Assembly (NCBI GenBank): GCA_026545765.1
Contig: CM048841.1
Span: 70,430,217-70,494,216, forward strand
Origin: Plantago major
Taxonomy: Eukaryota; Streptophyta; Magnoliopsida; Lamiales; Plantaginaceae
Direction: 5' to 3'
Length of the DNA stretch: 64,000 nt
Shown: positions 47,242 through 59,010 of the stretch, piece by piece
Position numbering within the stretch: position 1 is the first letter of the stretch
Layout: the number at the start of each line of letters is the position of its first letter
Notes under the pieces: generated by a model
What the model saw: only the letters and a program-made list of their open reading frames with translations
Told to the model about the DNA's origin: nothing
The model's database searches: none
Translations under genes and position numbers: made by a program

Positions 47242-49467
47242 GCTCAAACAAGTGTGCAAAAGGCTTCTGCATTCTCAACAGAAGACCTGCTTACATTCTT
47301 CAAGAACCACACACTAAAGAAACATCTCAAGTGTTTCAGAAAGTGGCAAAAGCTCAGAAGCTCAGATCCGACTAAATTAACAAAGGTGACTGATCACCAA
47401 TTGAGAAGAGTCAGAGCTTTTGACTTGGAGAATTATGTCCATGCCATGTTCTCAACAGAGCAGTACTCTTTTGCTACTCTGATGCATAAGGACTTTATCA
47501 AAGAAGCTGCACACAAGCTCATAGAAGCTTTTGACAAGGTAAATGGTCAGACCAGAATGCAGATGGCATTCAAGCCTACTTTGCCCCAGAACTTACAATG
47601 CATACCCTCTGAACAAGAGGAGGTAAATGGGCAAAATATCACTATTCCAGAAGTGATCAATCAGGTCTCTGAAGATGAAGAAGAGAAGGAGATTGATGAA
47701 AATGACTATGAAGATTCTCCTTCTGACTGACCATCACAAGGATGAGAATGATAAAAAGGATGATGATGATGCCCCTGCACCAGGGAGAAGAGGGATTACA
47801 CAGAATGCCTCAGTTGCTGAAAAACACACTGAGAGGACATCACAAAAATCCCCTCCTCCATCTCCTCAGAAATTTACCCATCCATCTTCCCAACAACAAA
47901 AGGACACTACTGAACAAGTAGTTGAGCACTCTGAGGAAACAACTCAAAAGATATTGAATACACAAACTAGAGCTGCTCAACTCAAACAACTGTTGGAAGA
48001 AGAACAACAGCTCCATCTTCAACTGGAAGAAGAGCTAGCTAAATCCAGAGGTAAGCTTAATCAGCTTCAAGATCAATACTTACAAGAAATGGTCGCTTAC
48101 TCTGAGGTCAAAGAGCTCCAGGATGCTGTAAATGCCATTGCTAAGGAGCTAGAAAATGAAGAAGTATCTGAAGAAAAGCATGATGCTAAGGCTGCATCAC
48201 CATCAAAAGATATACCATCCTCCTCTCTGACAGGAAAGAAGCCCATCTCTGAGATGGTTGCTAGACTAGAAAATCTTGAAAATGTCCAAGAGGATGAAGA
48301 TCACTGGGCTGATGACTCAGATGATGAAGAAGAGAAGAAATTGGCAGAACACCGCAATGAACACTTAGCGGTTTCTCATTTGAAAAGAAAGTTGATTGCT
48401 CCTGAAATATTCAGCAAGCTTCCAAATGTCAACTCCAATGAATACTTGAACAAATATCAAGTACTGGCCAAATTGAAAAAGGAGTTGTTTTCTCAAGATA
48501 AAGCCGCCACTGCATCAGTCCCTGTATAAATGACGACATTCACTGAGCTCATCACTCAGAGGACAACCAGTCTGGTCATTGCTCAGAAAGACCTAGGCAT
48601 GGTTAGGGATGATGACCAAAACTTGGCTGCAAAAGCTTCTGAAGAAGCTAGCTATGCTGCTGGAAAAGCAGATGCCATTCAAGGCCCATTGGCAGATCTC
48701 ACTGATAAGGAAAATGGACTTATCAAACAAAATCAGGAGCTCAAAGCTGAACTTCAGAAGTTGGTCACTGCCTATAACTACTTACAAGGGCATTTTGAGT
48801 CTCTCTCAGAATCCTTTATCAAGCTTAGTCAGCCAACGATGACTAAGGGGGAAGGATTGTACAAATCTGGACCTCAAAGTCAGGGGGAATGGGAAGAAGG
48901 AGAAGGATATAAAAGGAAATCTGGAGCTGGTACTGCTCAGAGAGGAAGAAGAAACAAGAAAACTTCCCAGCCACCACTCGGAATCAATGAGCCCTCCTCA
49001 AGTCAAGCTGCTTTGCAAATAGTAGCTACTTCCCAGAAACCAACTAAAGGAACTTCAATGGTAACAAGGGCCATGGCACAGAAGCCTCCAAGGAGTACCA
49101 AGGCTCCAAGGAGAAGACAAGTGATAGGGATTGATGAGTCTTCTGAAGAAGAAGAAGACCAAATCAAATCCCTGGGCAATGCAGAAGGCTGCAAAAATTT
49201 CACAAGAATTAATCTTGATGATGATGATGAAGAGAGTGATGAAGATGAAGCTCCTCTTCACAGAAAAAGAAAAAGGGTTGATAGCCTATCTGAGCCCATA
49301 GCTGCAAAGCCTTTAGCAGCTAAACACCCTCTGGAAATACCAAGTCAATTCAGGGTGATTCTTCAAGCAATCCAAGGGAAAACTCAAGGCAAAGGAGGAA
49401 TAGATTGAGAGCTGAAAGATGAAAAGGTCAACTTCCACTCAGGCCAGAAGAAGCCAGAATTGAGTAT

Positions 49468-49920
49468 GTGAAGACTGACAACAACTCCTCCTCCTACAGG
49501 TGTATTCATCAGAGGAATGGATACTGGATACTGGAACTCAAGCACTTGCTTGTAAATGAAAAAGTATTTCCAGTACCCATCCATCAACAACTTATGGCAT
49601 GGAGAAAAGATAAGCCAATCTTGATCAACACCAATCATGTCAAAGCTTGGTTGGATTTTAAAGTTGTCAAGAGAGTTGAAGCCATGAGGAAGGACCTTAA
49701 TGATGAATGTCCTTCTGGAAAACCTGATGATGTGCATAGAGTCCCAAACCTCCTTTGGAGCAGCACAAGGCCAAGACTTGCTGTGGAACCCTTTGAGTCA
49801 TTCTACATGACTGAAGATCAATACAAGGGTGACATCAGATATCTGAGGATCATATATGATTACTTCAAGCTATCAGATATCAGAATTGAGCATGCCTGGA
49901 AATGGAGAAAGTATTTATGA
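49468..49920 (+). pseudogene. Conserved C-terminal domain of the Copia accessory region
   Basis: A frame of about 150 residues, homologous to 49-648 with shared SYRCI, NGYWILELKHLLVN, KPDDVH, FESFYMT and HAW-W-KY blocks. Unknown domain. It is the best-conserved part of the accessory region between the two elements, which suggests it mattered for the element. Confidence 0.65.
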
Positions 49921-50423
49921 GTCAAACACTTTGCCAAGAAAAATCCCACCAAATCATATAAAGAAGTATGTGGTCATGCCAGAGACACTGAGATGTTGGT
50001 CAGAACCTTACTATATGACTACTCAGATGATATCAAAAGATTTGGAGATAGGGAGTATGCAAATTGATCCTTGGAGCTGCTGAAGATTTGAAGACTTGAA
50101 GACTAGTTTATTAGGATGTCTACTTGGAGCTTGGTTACTCCTGTTGTCCTAATTTACTATGTATTTTGTATCTTGCTGACTGCACTAATTTGAATTTTAT
50201 TAAAGTTATCTCTGAACTTTCTTTGTAACATATCTGATGAACCTACTCTAAGATATCAATCTATAAAAGATTTTTTGTCAGCAAAGATCACACCTTGTGA
50301 TTTGGTTGGTGTTTACTTTCTGCACTTAATTATATCGATTAAAAGATCATAAGAAATGATTAAGTGGTGGATTGTTTCCTCATCCAGATTTGTAATAGGT
50401 CAGATAGTCATCGTTGACTGATC

Positions 50424-50436
50424 AAAATGGGGGAAA
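50424..50436 (+). other. Polypurine tract of the large Copia element
   Basis: AAAATGGGGGAAA, two bases before the 3' LTR. The left Copia element has the same GGGGGAAATT just before its LTR at 1082. Confidence 0.85.
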
Positions 50437-50438
50437 TT

Positions 50439-52127
50439 TGTTAGGAATATCTGTTTAGATTTTGATCAGCAACCTAATGACTTATCTTAGCTCAGAAAGG
50501 TGGTTAGTACTCTTGGTTCACTTGAACACTATAAAAGAGGAAACTCACTAAGTATGATAGTCTAGCTAATCTTGTATAGGATGTTAGGTCTCTGAATGTA
50601 ATTTTTATTTTTCTTTAAAGAAGACCAAGAAGAAGGCATCCAGCATGAAATGTTCAAAGGATGAAGATGTGAAGACTGCAAAAGATTGCTGAAGACAAAG
50701 GTTTCCAGATACCTATGACCAGATATCTTAAAGACACAAGCGGTTTTAAATAAATAGTGTTGCAAAAAAAAAAAATCTGAGAAATAAAAGGTTTATGAGA
50801 CGAGGAAAGTGCCCACAGATATCTACACTCAGATACCTTGGACATAAACTATGTTTCCGAAAAGAAATATATTATAACAAGGTGTTTCAACAAGTGATAT
50901 CTGGAGTTGTGATAAACTCTTGAAAATGACGTGCACAGCATCAGAGAAATCTGATAGCATAAAAATCTCTGATACCATGCATAGTTCCGTTGGCACTACA
51001 GGACAAAAGTATAGTACAATGCATTAATTGCACGGACAGAGATGTCTGAACAAAAACCGGTAGCTTCTGAAGAAGAAGACAAACGTACTACAGTACTATA
51101 CTCAGATATCAATAGTTTGGATTTGATTTAAGCCTAACGGATACTATTCAAACGGCACTCAAATTCATCTATAAATATCAAACACTTAGACTGCTTGAGA
51201 ACACACCTTAGAACACACACCTTAGAACGCAGAGACCTTAGAAGACTGAACTTACATTGAATACTCTCACACAAGCTCTCTCAAGCACACTACTTACCTT
51301 CAAGCTTTCTGTTGCGACCAAAGCTCTTGATTCTAAGTAGCACAAAAGTTCTAAGTGTCCTGATCCTTAACAAGCATTGCTATTTGTGAAAGAGTTGAAT
51401 TAAGATTTGATATCTGAGATTCATTCTCTTGAACACTTATCATAAACTTGGGTCAGTAAAGAACAAGATACCATACATTGCAAAGTGTATTAAGTATACT
51501 TGATTCATAGAGCTATCTGCATAACTGAACAAGTTATTAAAGAAGCTCACGTGACAAACTACATTAACCAACACCTTAATCGACATGGAGTACAGGAAGT
51601 ACTTAGTTTGGGAAACTAAGGAATAACTCCAAGGTTACTGAGCGTAGGAAGTACTTAGTTTGGGAAACTAAGGAATAGCTCAAAAGGTTTCTAAGTACAG
51701 GAAGTACTTGGCTGTGAAAACCGGGGAATAACTCAGGGGGAACACTTGGTTGGGAACCTAGTGTATTTAGGAATCAAGAGAAGATACTTGTAAGGTTACC
51801 TCATTTATCTGTCTTAGTGGATTCTAGGTCTGAGAAAGGCCGAAATGGATTAGTTGAAGGATTACGCCACCTTCAGATACCACTATAAAAAGACTTGTGT
51901 TATTTACGTTCTGCATCTTATTACTTGCTTAATTTACCTTGCAAAGTATTTACACCTATCTTGCTGAGCACGTGCACTTATCACAGAAAAGTCTTCCGCT
52001 CTCTGAAATTAAGTATCAGAAATCTTCACAGATATCTGAGAAACCGTGTCTATAGACAAAAATTTTAAAAGACAATTCACCCCCCCCCCCCCCCCTGTCT
52101 TTTACTTTGCCGTTATCTGGACCAACA
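50439..52127 (+). repeat. 3' LTR of the large Copia element
   Basis: 1689 bp, with the same ends as the 5' LTR. A poly-C run near 52080-52095 is expanded relative to the CCCCCC in the 5' LTR. Confidence 0.95.
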
Positions 52128-53426
52128 AAAGATAAGGTGACTCATTTGAATATAATTATTGTGTTTGACTAATTGATATTTGATATAAAGAAGAAAGAAT
52201 ACTTATAAGGTGACTTATTTTTCAATAAGTTGCATGAAATACTTATTTGAAATTAACTTATATGATGACTGAAAAATTTATGGTAAAGGTTTACCGAATG
52301 TCAAACCACCTTATTTTAGTCAAAATCACCTTGTTTGATAAAATAAGGTAAAATCGACTTATACACAAAGCTTATAAAATGATGTCAAAAAATACATTTA
52401 GATCCACCTTATTTTATATGTATTAAAAAAAACATATAAAATGAATGGATGCTAGATCCAAATCAATGGATAAAGCTCCACTTCAAATCCAAAGTATTCA
52501 AGTAATGATTTTATAAAATCAAGAAGACATATAATTCTCTTTGGTATTGTGGTGTGGTTGAGTTATGGACTCATCATAGCTTATAATATTGTTCTAGTGA
52601 TGAACACCTAACCACTTTATATATAAGCTTAGGTTAAATGGATATATATTGAAAAATAATCCATTACGTATTAATGACCTCATTGACCATAAATTGGTTT
52701 ATTTACTAATAAATAATAAATGTGATGTTTATCTATTGCTTAGAAATCAAATAATATTTAATGACCAACTCAAAATGAGTTTTATTAGAAAAATGGAAGG
52801 AAAAAACTTGAAACTAAAATATTGAAGTTAAACTACTCCCTCCGTCCCGTGAATCTGGACTCAGTTTGACTTTTTCGATCAACCGTCTCCAACATCGACT
52901 ATGAATTAATCTTAAACCGCAAATATAAAATGTTCAATTAAATTATATTAAACTCTTCCTCCTAAAACACCTTATAATGTCATTTTTCTAAGTCATGCGT
53001 TGCATACTTATCACTCGACATCGCATGCATTACATCTTGCACTTTGTGATATTCTCAAAAACATATTTTGACATAGTGGTGTGAGATACAAATGTAAGTG
53101 AATGCTAAAGAAAGTGCGCTTCAAAAGTCCCAGAAGAAAGAGAAAATTACCACTAGGTTCCAGTTATACTAAACGCAACACAAAATATTTGTAAACTTAC
53201 CAAAATGCCCACAACTCAAAAACAATTTTACAAACTTAACGAAAAATCGAAATAACTCGTATATGAAAACATAAAAATACTAACATGCACGATCGAACAC
53301 AAAATAACAACACTAAACATAAATCGGAAAAAAATGAATGAAATTTTTTGTTTCCGAAAAATATTTCGTTTCTACAAAAGTTTCTAAAAATATAGAATTA
53401 ACTTAAAAAAAGCAAAAAAAAAAAAA

Positions 53427-53600
53427 AAAAAAAAGAAACAAACTGGAAATATGATATTGGCCGGTTTTAAAACCAACCATATCATGATCTGGCCGGTTTT
53501 ATGAAGATATGGCCGGTTTTAAAACCGACCAAATCAAGATATGGCCGGTTTTAAAACCGGCTATGTCATATTTCCAGTTCTTTTTTGGTTATTTTTTAAT
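53427..53600. repeat. Palindrome cluster GGCCGGTTTTAAAACCGGCC, copy 1
   Basis: Four spaced copies of GGCCGGTTTT, some as full palindromes with AAAACCGGC, sit inside a larger inverted repeat. The outer arms are AAACTGGAAATATGATAT on the left and ATGTCATATTTCCAGTT on the right. The same structure is at about 61270-61400. Confidence 0.8.
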
Positions 53601-54799
53601 TAATTCTATATGTAATCCCTTCTCCATTCATATATTTCCTTAAGTATATGTGGTTTGACATGACTTCATATATATGCTGAGCTTCCAGAAAAAGTGAAAC
53701 ATTTGGAACTGTATGAGGTCGTGTCAAACCACATGATGCACAGTCAGCGTAGTCCAATGCATCGTACAGCTTCGTGCATGGAGAAGGGTAAATATACGAA
53801 ATTATTTTCCAGAAGTTACAATGAGAACACGTACACGGATGAGAATCATCCCAGATATACAAGAGAAAGGATACAAATGAAACTCTCGAAAAAAATGGCC
53901 AAGTGCTTGACAATAAGTTTAATCTAACTACGTCGAAATTTTTTGCTTTTTTAATTTTCAGATAATTAATATCAACATGTCTCCTGTTATTAAGCTATTC
54001 CATTGTTACAAATTTGTCTAGATATGTAATCTCATTTAATCGTCAATTGATGTTGAAGTATCGACACACATAAACATAGAATTCTGCAATCATGGAGTTT
54101 CTATGAAGTATTTGTTAAGTATATATCCAAGGAGAGTGAGCACATATGGCTTAGGTTTGTGGACAAGAACAATCCAGATGAAATCATGAGGCATGTTTAT
54201 GGTCGGTATGTTTCTGCATTTGAAGCTATATGGAGAATATATGAATTTCCCATACATCACAAGACTCCTGCAGTTGAGAGGCTATCATTCCACTTGGAGG
54301 GTTAGCAAAATGTGAACATTAAAGATGGTGAATACATGCGCGACTACTTGAGAAGCCATATGCAAAGCAGTCAAAATTCTTACATTGGTTCGCACTGAAC
54401 AAAGTCGATCCTGAAGCTTGAGCTTTTGTATCATGAATGGCCACATTATTGTTGGAATGAAAGAGAGAAGATATGGTCTCGTTGAAAGACGAAAACACAA
54501 AGTGTTTGGCATATACATAATGTCAGCATTATTAATGAGAACCAGTACTACATGAGACTCATGTTGAATTGTGTAAGAGGTGCGACTTGCTATGAGGATA
54601 TCAGAACGGTCAGTGTGTTATGTATGATTCATACAAGTCCGCATGTGGTTCCTTAGGTCTCTTATTTGATGATAGGGAGTACGATAGTGGAATAATTGAC
54701 GCAAGTTATTACGCTTCTTCCTCTCATCTATTCACAGTGCTTCTATCTCACATCATGTCAATTCCAAAGATCGACGTTTAGTTGAAGAGATGATAATTC

Positions 54800-55790
54800 T
54801 TATCAGATGACCTATTGAATACCCAACACATGAGAAAAATAATCCAGGTACTAAGAACTATGTTTCAATATTATTATTAGACATACTTAAACATATATGC
54901 TTTATTACATTCATATTTTGTATTACAATATAGAGATTATTACTTTTTCATACCCTGGTATGAAGGGTGTTATCAAAATTAACCCCCATAGACTGGAAAT
55001 CACGAATTAGAAACAACTAATGACAAACAATTCCATTTAGGTCCATTTTTTTGTTGACCAAACACATTTTCCAAAATTCAATTTTGAAAACCAAACATGC
55101 ATTAAATTTTAGGCTCCACCGGAGCTTCTGCTCCGCCTCCGCAGAAGCTCCGCCATAAAGCCTTCAATTTTTTAAAATAATAATTTAAATGATATAAAGT
55201 CTAATTTTTGTTCTTTTAGAAATGAAACTAACCAACTTGCTTTCAGATGAAACCAATTAAATTAAAATTGAAACTAATACTTACCGTCGAAACTAACACA
55301 CATGTCAATTATGATGTTGGTTTCAATTGAAAATAATGAAACTAACAACGTTAATGCTGAAACTAACACATTTGGTGCTAAAACTAACACCGGTGATACT
55401 GAAACTAACACTGGTGATGCTTAAACTAATGAAACTAACATTATTGGCGGAGGCCTGCTCCATGATAAATGAGTAACTTGAAAATATCCAATTTTTAATT
55501 TTTTCTTTAAATAATAATTTAAAATGATATAGAGTTTAATTTTTTTTTTTTACTTAAGGCCTGTTTGGTTTAATCTTTTGGTGAGCACACAAATGGGATT
55601 TTGGACCGAAAAATATTTGTTAATCTATTGAGGTTTATTATGTGATTAGAGATGCTAATAGAGTAGTAAAAAGATATCTTCCCTACACTATACATGTCTA
55701 AAACTCACGGATGATCATATTAAAGATTTCTCTTTATTGGAGATTGATAAACTTCTAAGATCAAACTACAATTGTCTGACAATTTGAAGG
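54800..55790. other. AT-rich interruption of Helitron copy 1
   Basis: No gene. It includes a GC-rich hairpin-like patch GCTCCACCGGAGC (about 55111-55123) with further GGAGC/GCTCC words to 55152. Around 55200-55440 there is a run of degenerate GAAACTAACA units. Both look like inserted non-coding repeats. Confidence 0.5.
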
Positions 55791-56979
55791 TATGCATATA
55801 TCTTCAGATGGCATCATAAATAGTGCTACGAACCAGTTCATAGTGGATGAGACGTTTAACGATAAAGATGGTTAGAGTGAATAGTTCAATTCGTTGTATC
55901 CACAATTGACTGGGGACCAACATACAATCTACGAAAAGATAATCTCTTTTGTCAATTCGGGTACAACTTGAGTGTTGTTCTTATGTGGATACGATATAGT
56001 TAATGCAGCCATATGCTCATCCAAAATATGGGCAATATGTGAGTCCTCAATTTAACTAAAAACATGATGTTGCATGTAATTTTTTTGTTTCAATATTTTT
56101 GTTTTGTTACATTATTAACTATAGACTTGATTAACATCAAATTTTACATCACATGCAGTCTGGAAATTCACCTGCTGAGATAAACGAGATCAGACAGTTC
56201 GGGTAGTGGATTTTTAAAGTTGGTGATGGTGTTGCTGGTGAAAATAATGGCGGTGAGCTTGAAATAAAACTACCTGATGATCTACTCATCAGAGAGGTAG
56301 ATGATCCTATAATACAATTGTTGACATTACGTACCCATCATTGTTAGAGCACTTGGCCAATCTGTCACTAAATTCAAATTGCATCATTAATCGAGCCATT
56401 CTTGCACCTACAAATGAAATTGTTAATGAGATTAATGAGTACATCATATCCAAAATTCATGGTGAGTACATTGAATATTTAAGCGTTGATAGCTTGAGTA
56501 GAGTGGATGATGTATCTCTGAAGTGTTCACGGTTGAGTTTCTGAATAATATCAATTGTTCTGGACTCCCTAACCACATGATTGTTCATAAGGTTGGTTGC
56601 ATGATCATGTTGTTGCGTAACATTGATCAGGCTTCCGAACTTTGCAATAGAACAAGGCTTATAGTAATAAATCATGGGAAGAATGTTATTGAGGCAAAGA
56701 TGTTATTTGGAATGAATACGGGAAAAATGTATTAATACCTAAAATGATAATGAGTCCATCGGACGACACAAAATTCGCTATTTCATGTTCTCGTACCCGA
56801 CCCATTACAAAACTTGTGGGGTTGAACCCTATGATTTTAACGGGTTTTATAACACGTACCCGCACCCCACCAAAAATTTAAAAATCCATACCCGTACCCA
56901 CCCAAAATTTTAAAGTCAGGAAGACATAGAACTCGAACCCAACCCGAACTTTTGGAAAAATTTAAAACAGGAAAAAACA

Positions 56980-57500
56980 GTTTCCCGCATTTTTTTGTCG
57001 GGCGGGGCGGGGTGTACTTACATGGTCAAAATTGTTTCATTCATGAAAATAATTTTTCACATGTTTTCGCGCAAATTTTTTTTTTGGTCGAGCGGGGGTG
57101 GGGTACCCTACCTCGGGTGAAAATATTTTATCTCACGGAAACAATTTTCCACATGTTTTTGAGACGGGGTGGGGGTGTTGTGGTAGGGTACCCCAACCAC
57201 CCTTTTCCGGGTGAAATTTTTTATCTAACGAAAATAAAATCCCACATATTTTCGCGAATTTTATTTTTAGTCCGGTAGGGGGTGGGGTCCACCCATCTTA
57301 CCCCAGTCGAAAAAACTTTATCTCACGAAAATAATTCTACACATGTTTTTGCGTAAACGTTTTTTGTTTGGGTGGAATGGTACCCCCACCCGGGCAATTT
57401 TTTTTATTTCACGAAAATAATTTCCCACATGTTTTCCCAATTTTTTTTAATGGTCGGGCGTGGGAGGGGTTAGGTACCCACCCTACCCCCTGACGAAAAT
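56980..57500. repeat. Minisatellite of 86-98-bp units
   Basis: About five degenerate copies of a unit with TCACGAAAATAATTT-CCACATGTTTT followed by a G-rich GGTCGGGCGGGGTGGGG-like part and TACCCxxACCCCGGG. Unit starts fall near 57040, 57134, 57224, 57324 and 57409. It is flanked on both sides by GGGTACGGGT/ACCCGTACCC-rich sequence (56790-56950 and 57530-57640) in inverted orientation, which may be the ends of a small DNA transposon holding the array. Confidence 0.7.
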
Positions 57501-58029
57501 TTGGGCCAGGTTGGATTCTGGGCGGACCGTGTATCAAATTTGGGTACGGGTCGAATTCGGGGACATTGCGGGTGTAGAACCCAACCCGTACCCGTACATA
57601 AATAATTTATCGGGTTTTAACGAGTTCGGGTTGGGTCCTACTCAATTACAGGCTTATGTGATACGACTACAAATGTTGTATACAAAGAGGTGTTCGACAA
57701 ACTATAAGGTAATTTTAAATTTATTACTCCATCCGTCCCGTAGAAAACTTCATAGATTAGGGTTAGTGCGCAGTTTTATGTGAAAATTTAAAGTAATGAT
57801 AAAATATAAAAAGGTCGGGAAAAATGTACTTTTAGGCCAGAAACTATTTATTGAAAAATTGAAACAACAAACGTGGTAGGTAAAAATAAAATGGATCAAA
57901 TTAGTTTTTTCTATGCTACAACACGTTATTGTGCCTCATCATGCGTTAATGCCTTGTACCAAATGACACATCATGTTGTAGCATATATTAACCCATCAAA
58001 CTCATATGTTCCCCTGGTGGAACGCATTC

Positions 58030-59010
58030 ACAATCTCCATCCCGGTCCTGACACCAACCTCTCCCAAGCTTCATCCGCCTCACTACCAGTCTTGAGAAAC
58101 ACCGCGGTGGCATTGATACGATGCACCTTCCACTTAAGCAAGTCCTTGAGCTCCAAAATGTTTTGATATTGATAACAAGTTAAATCACATGTGTTAGACA
58201 AAATTTTTTCAATTGCCCACTAAAGGAGCTTAGCCTTGGCATAATCACTAGCAATTGATTCATTCTTATAATACCAATGCAACTTTGACACACCGATTGA
58301 TCTTCTAAAACCACGGTTTTAATCGCCTGACGGGTCGAAAAAGTCTCTACCCTCTTCCACGAGACCAGCTGCAACCATCCGATCAACCCTCTTCCCAACG
58401 GAGTCATGCAAAACCGGCATTGCCACGTTAACCCGCATAAAGCAACATTTGTACATCTCGCGAAACCGAACTTCATCATTTGCTAGGGCTTTTACCCAAT
58501 AATTAGACACAAATATGTCCATCAACCCGCAACAATGTGACAAGGTAGTATTCGTACTTGGTACTACCGCTACGGGAAAATCGCGCTTGTCAATAAATTT
58601 AGTGGGTTGTTTAAATGGTGAGGTCATCACTTCCGACTGCATGCAAGTATACAAAGGCCTCGACATTGCAGCCAACAAGGTCACTTGTGAGGAATGTCGT
58701 GGTGTACCCTTTGTACTATATCGTCGACCGTGCGAGATGCATGAAGCACGAAATATTGAGTCGTGAAGTCCTCATCGGGGTCTACAAATCCTAGTAAATG
58801 ATGTGGTACACCACAACATTCCTCACGAGTGACCTTGTTAGCTGAAATCCCGAGGCCTTTTTATATATACTTGCATGCAGTCGGAATTGATGACCTCACC
58901 ATTTAAACAACCCGTTAAGTCTATTGATAAGCGCGATTTTCCCGTAGCGGTAGCACCAAGTACGAATACTACCTTCTCACATTGTTGTGGGTTGATGGAC
59001 CGATTTGTGT
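58030..59010 (-). pseudogene. IPT: Adenylate isopentenyltransferase pseudogene, rearranged
   Basis: Isopentenyltransferases transfer an isoprenoid group to ATP/ADP in the first step of cytokinin synthesis, usually in plastids. Minus-strand blocks match the plant family. The N-terminal Walker A is KVVFVLGATATGKSRLSIDL, then EVINSDCMQVY (about 58870-58985). Next come KVTREECCGVPHHLLGFVDPDEDF (about 58760-58835), then ALANDEVRFREMYKCCFMRVNVAMPVLHDSVGKRVDRMVAAGLVEE (58345-58482), GFRRSIGV (about 58300) and the C-terminal KWKVHRINATAVFLKTGSEADEAWERLVSGPG (about 58040-58135). A second, inverted copy of the N-terminal part (58507-58708, plus strand) interrupts the gene. There are in-frame stops after FDPSGD and in AKAKLL-x-WAIEKIL, and a missing stretch before the ALANDE block. 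The family's coding region is usually intronless, which fits. It lies between two Helitron copies, so Helitron capture is possible but unproven. Confidence 0.8.
58507..59010. repeat. Inverted repeat made from the isopentenyltransferase N-terminus
   Basis: The left arm 58507-58708 and right arm 58805-59010 are reverse complements over about 200 bases with roughly 90 percent identity by eye. They are separated by about 96 bases. Both encode the P-loop region of the pseudogene. Transcribed through, this would fold into a long hairpin. Confidence 0.85.

Larger units (their letters stand above)
44482..50066 (+). pseudogene. Copia accessory (envelope-like position) region
   Basis: A long coding region lies between pol and the 3' LTR. 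Readable parts, in order, are a globular N-terminal domain (about 44560-45450; VNNRLVGDFNSDHWTSN, ILLDLTTFCKLFDL, LLVHWDVLACILHRCFDGLRGGADQISQERWMMMFLLQ); an acidic Thr/Glu-rich part (45765-46361); a set of short exon-like blocks (46440-47163); a helical block (about 47242-47600); Lys/Glu-rich coiled coils (47930-48150 and 48530-48840); a basic/acidic low-complexity part; and a C-terminal domain (49468-49920) shared with the left Copia element. No signal peptide, membrane segment or fusion motif is visible, so an envelope role is not supported. The N-terminal domain recalls gag-like or plant mobile-domain proteins only weakly. Broken, several breaks. Confidence 0.6.
34753..52132 (+). mobile_element. 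Large Copia (Sirevirus-like) element with TSD AAAGA
   Basis: LTRs lie at 34758-36424 and 50439-52127, with AAAGA at 34753-34757 and 52128-52132. Behind the 5' LTR comes a Met-tRNA primer site. Gag (36543-37770), a coiled-coil segment, pol (39070-43620 including an inserted CACTA element), a long accessory region (44480-50070) and a purine tract at 50424-50436 follow. The PR-IN-RT-RNase H order, Met primer site, long size (about 17 kb) and extra 3' ORF fit the Sirevirus/SIRE lineage of Copia. Both ends look whole, while the coding parts carry several breaks. The LTRs differ by about 2 percent over the first 250 bp by eye, so the insertion is fairly young. Confidence 0.9.
52128..56740 (+). mobile_element. 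Helitron remnant, copy 1
   Basis: Plus-strand fragments match the Rep/helicase of plant Helitrons. An upstream non-coding part (52128-54050) is shared with copy 2. Protein blocks follow: DEIMRHVYGRYVSAFEAIWRI, EFPIHHKTPAVERLSFHLEG (about 54178-54303); YYMRLMLNCVRGATCYEDIRTV (about 54545-54612) and LGLLFDD-REYDSG-type residues (54650-54700); a PIF1-helicase entry SLYPQLTGDQHTIYEKIISFVNSGTT (about 55896-55972); and the helicase C-terminal part with CIINRAILAPTNEIVNEINEYI and VGCMIMLLRNIDQASELCNRTRLIV (56380-56690). There are many stops, frame changes and an unrelated AT-rich stretch at 54850-55780, so it is long dead. I could not place a CTRR hairpin end. Confidence 0.75.

Noticed and set aside
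44482-50066. Calling the Copia accessory region an envelope gene.
   Set aside because: No signal peptide, membrane anchor, cleavage site or fusion peptide is visible; coiled coils alone do not support it.
52836-52875. A Stowaway-type MITE end (CTCCCTCCGTCCC) in Helitron copy 1 and at 60658 in copy 2.
   Set aside because: Only one terminal word is present in each copy; I could not find the inverted partner or a TA duplication, so no complete MITE is claimed.
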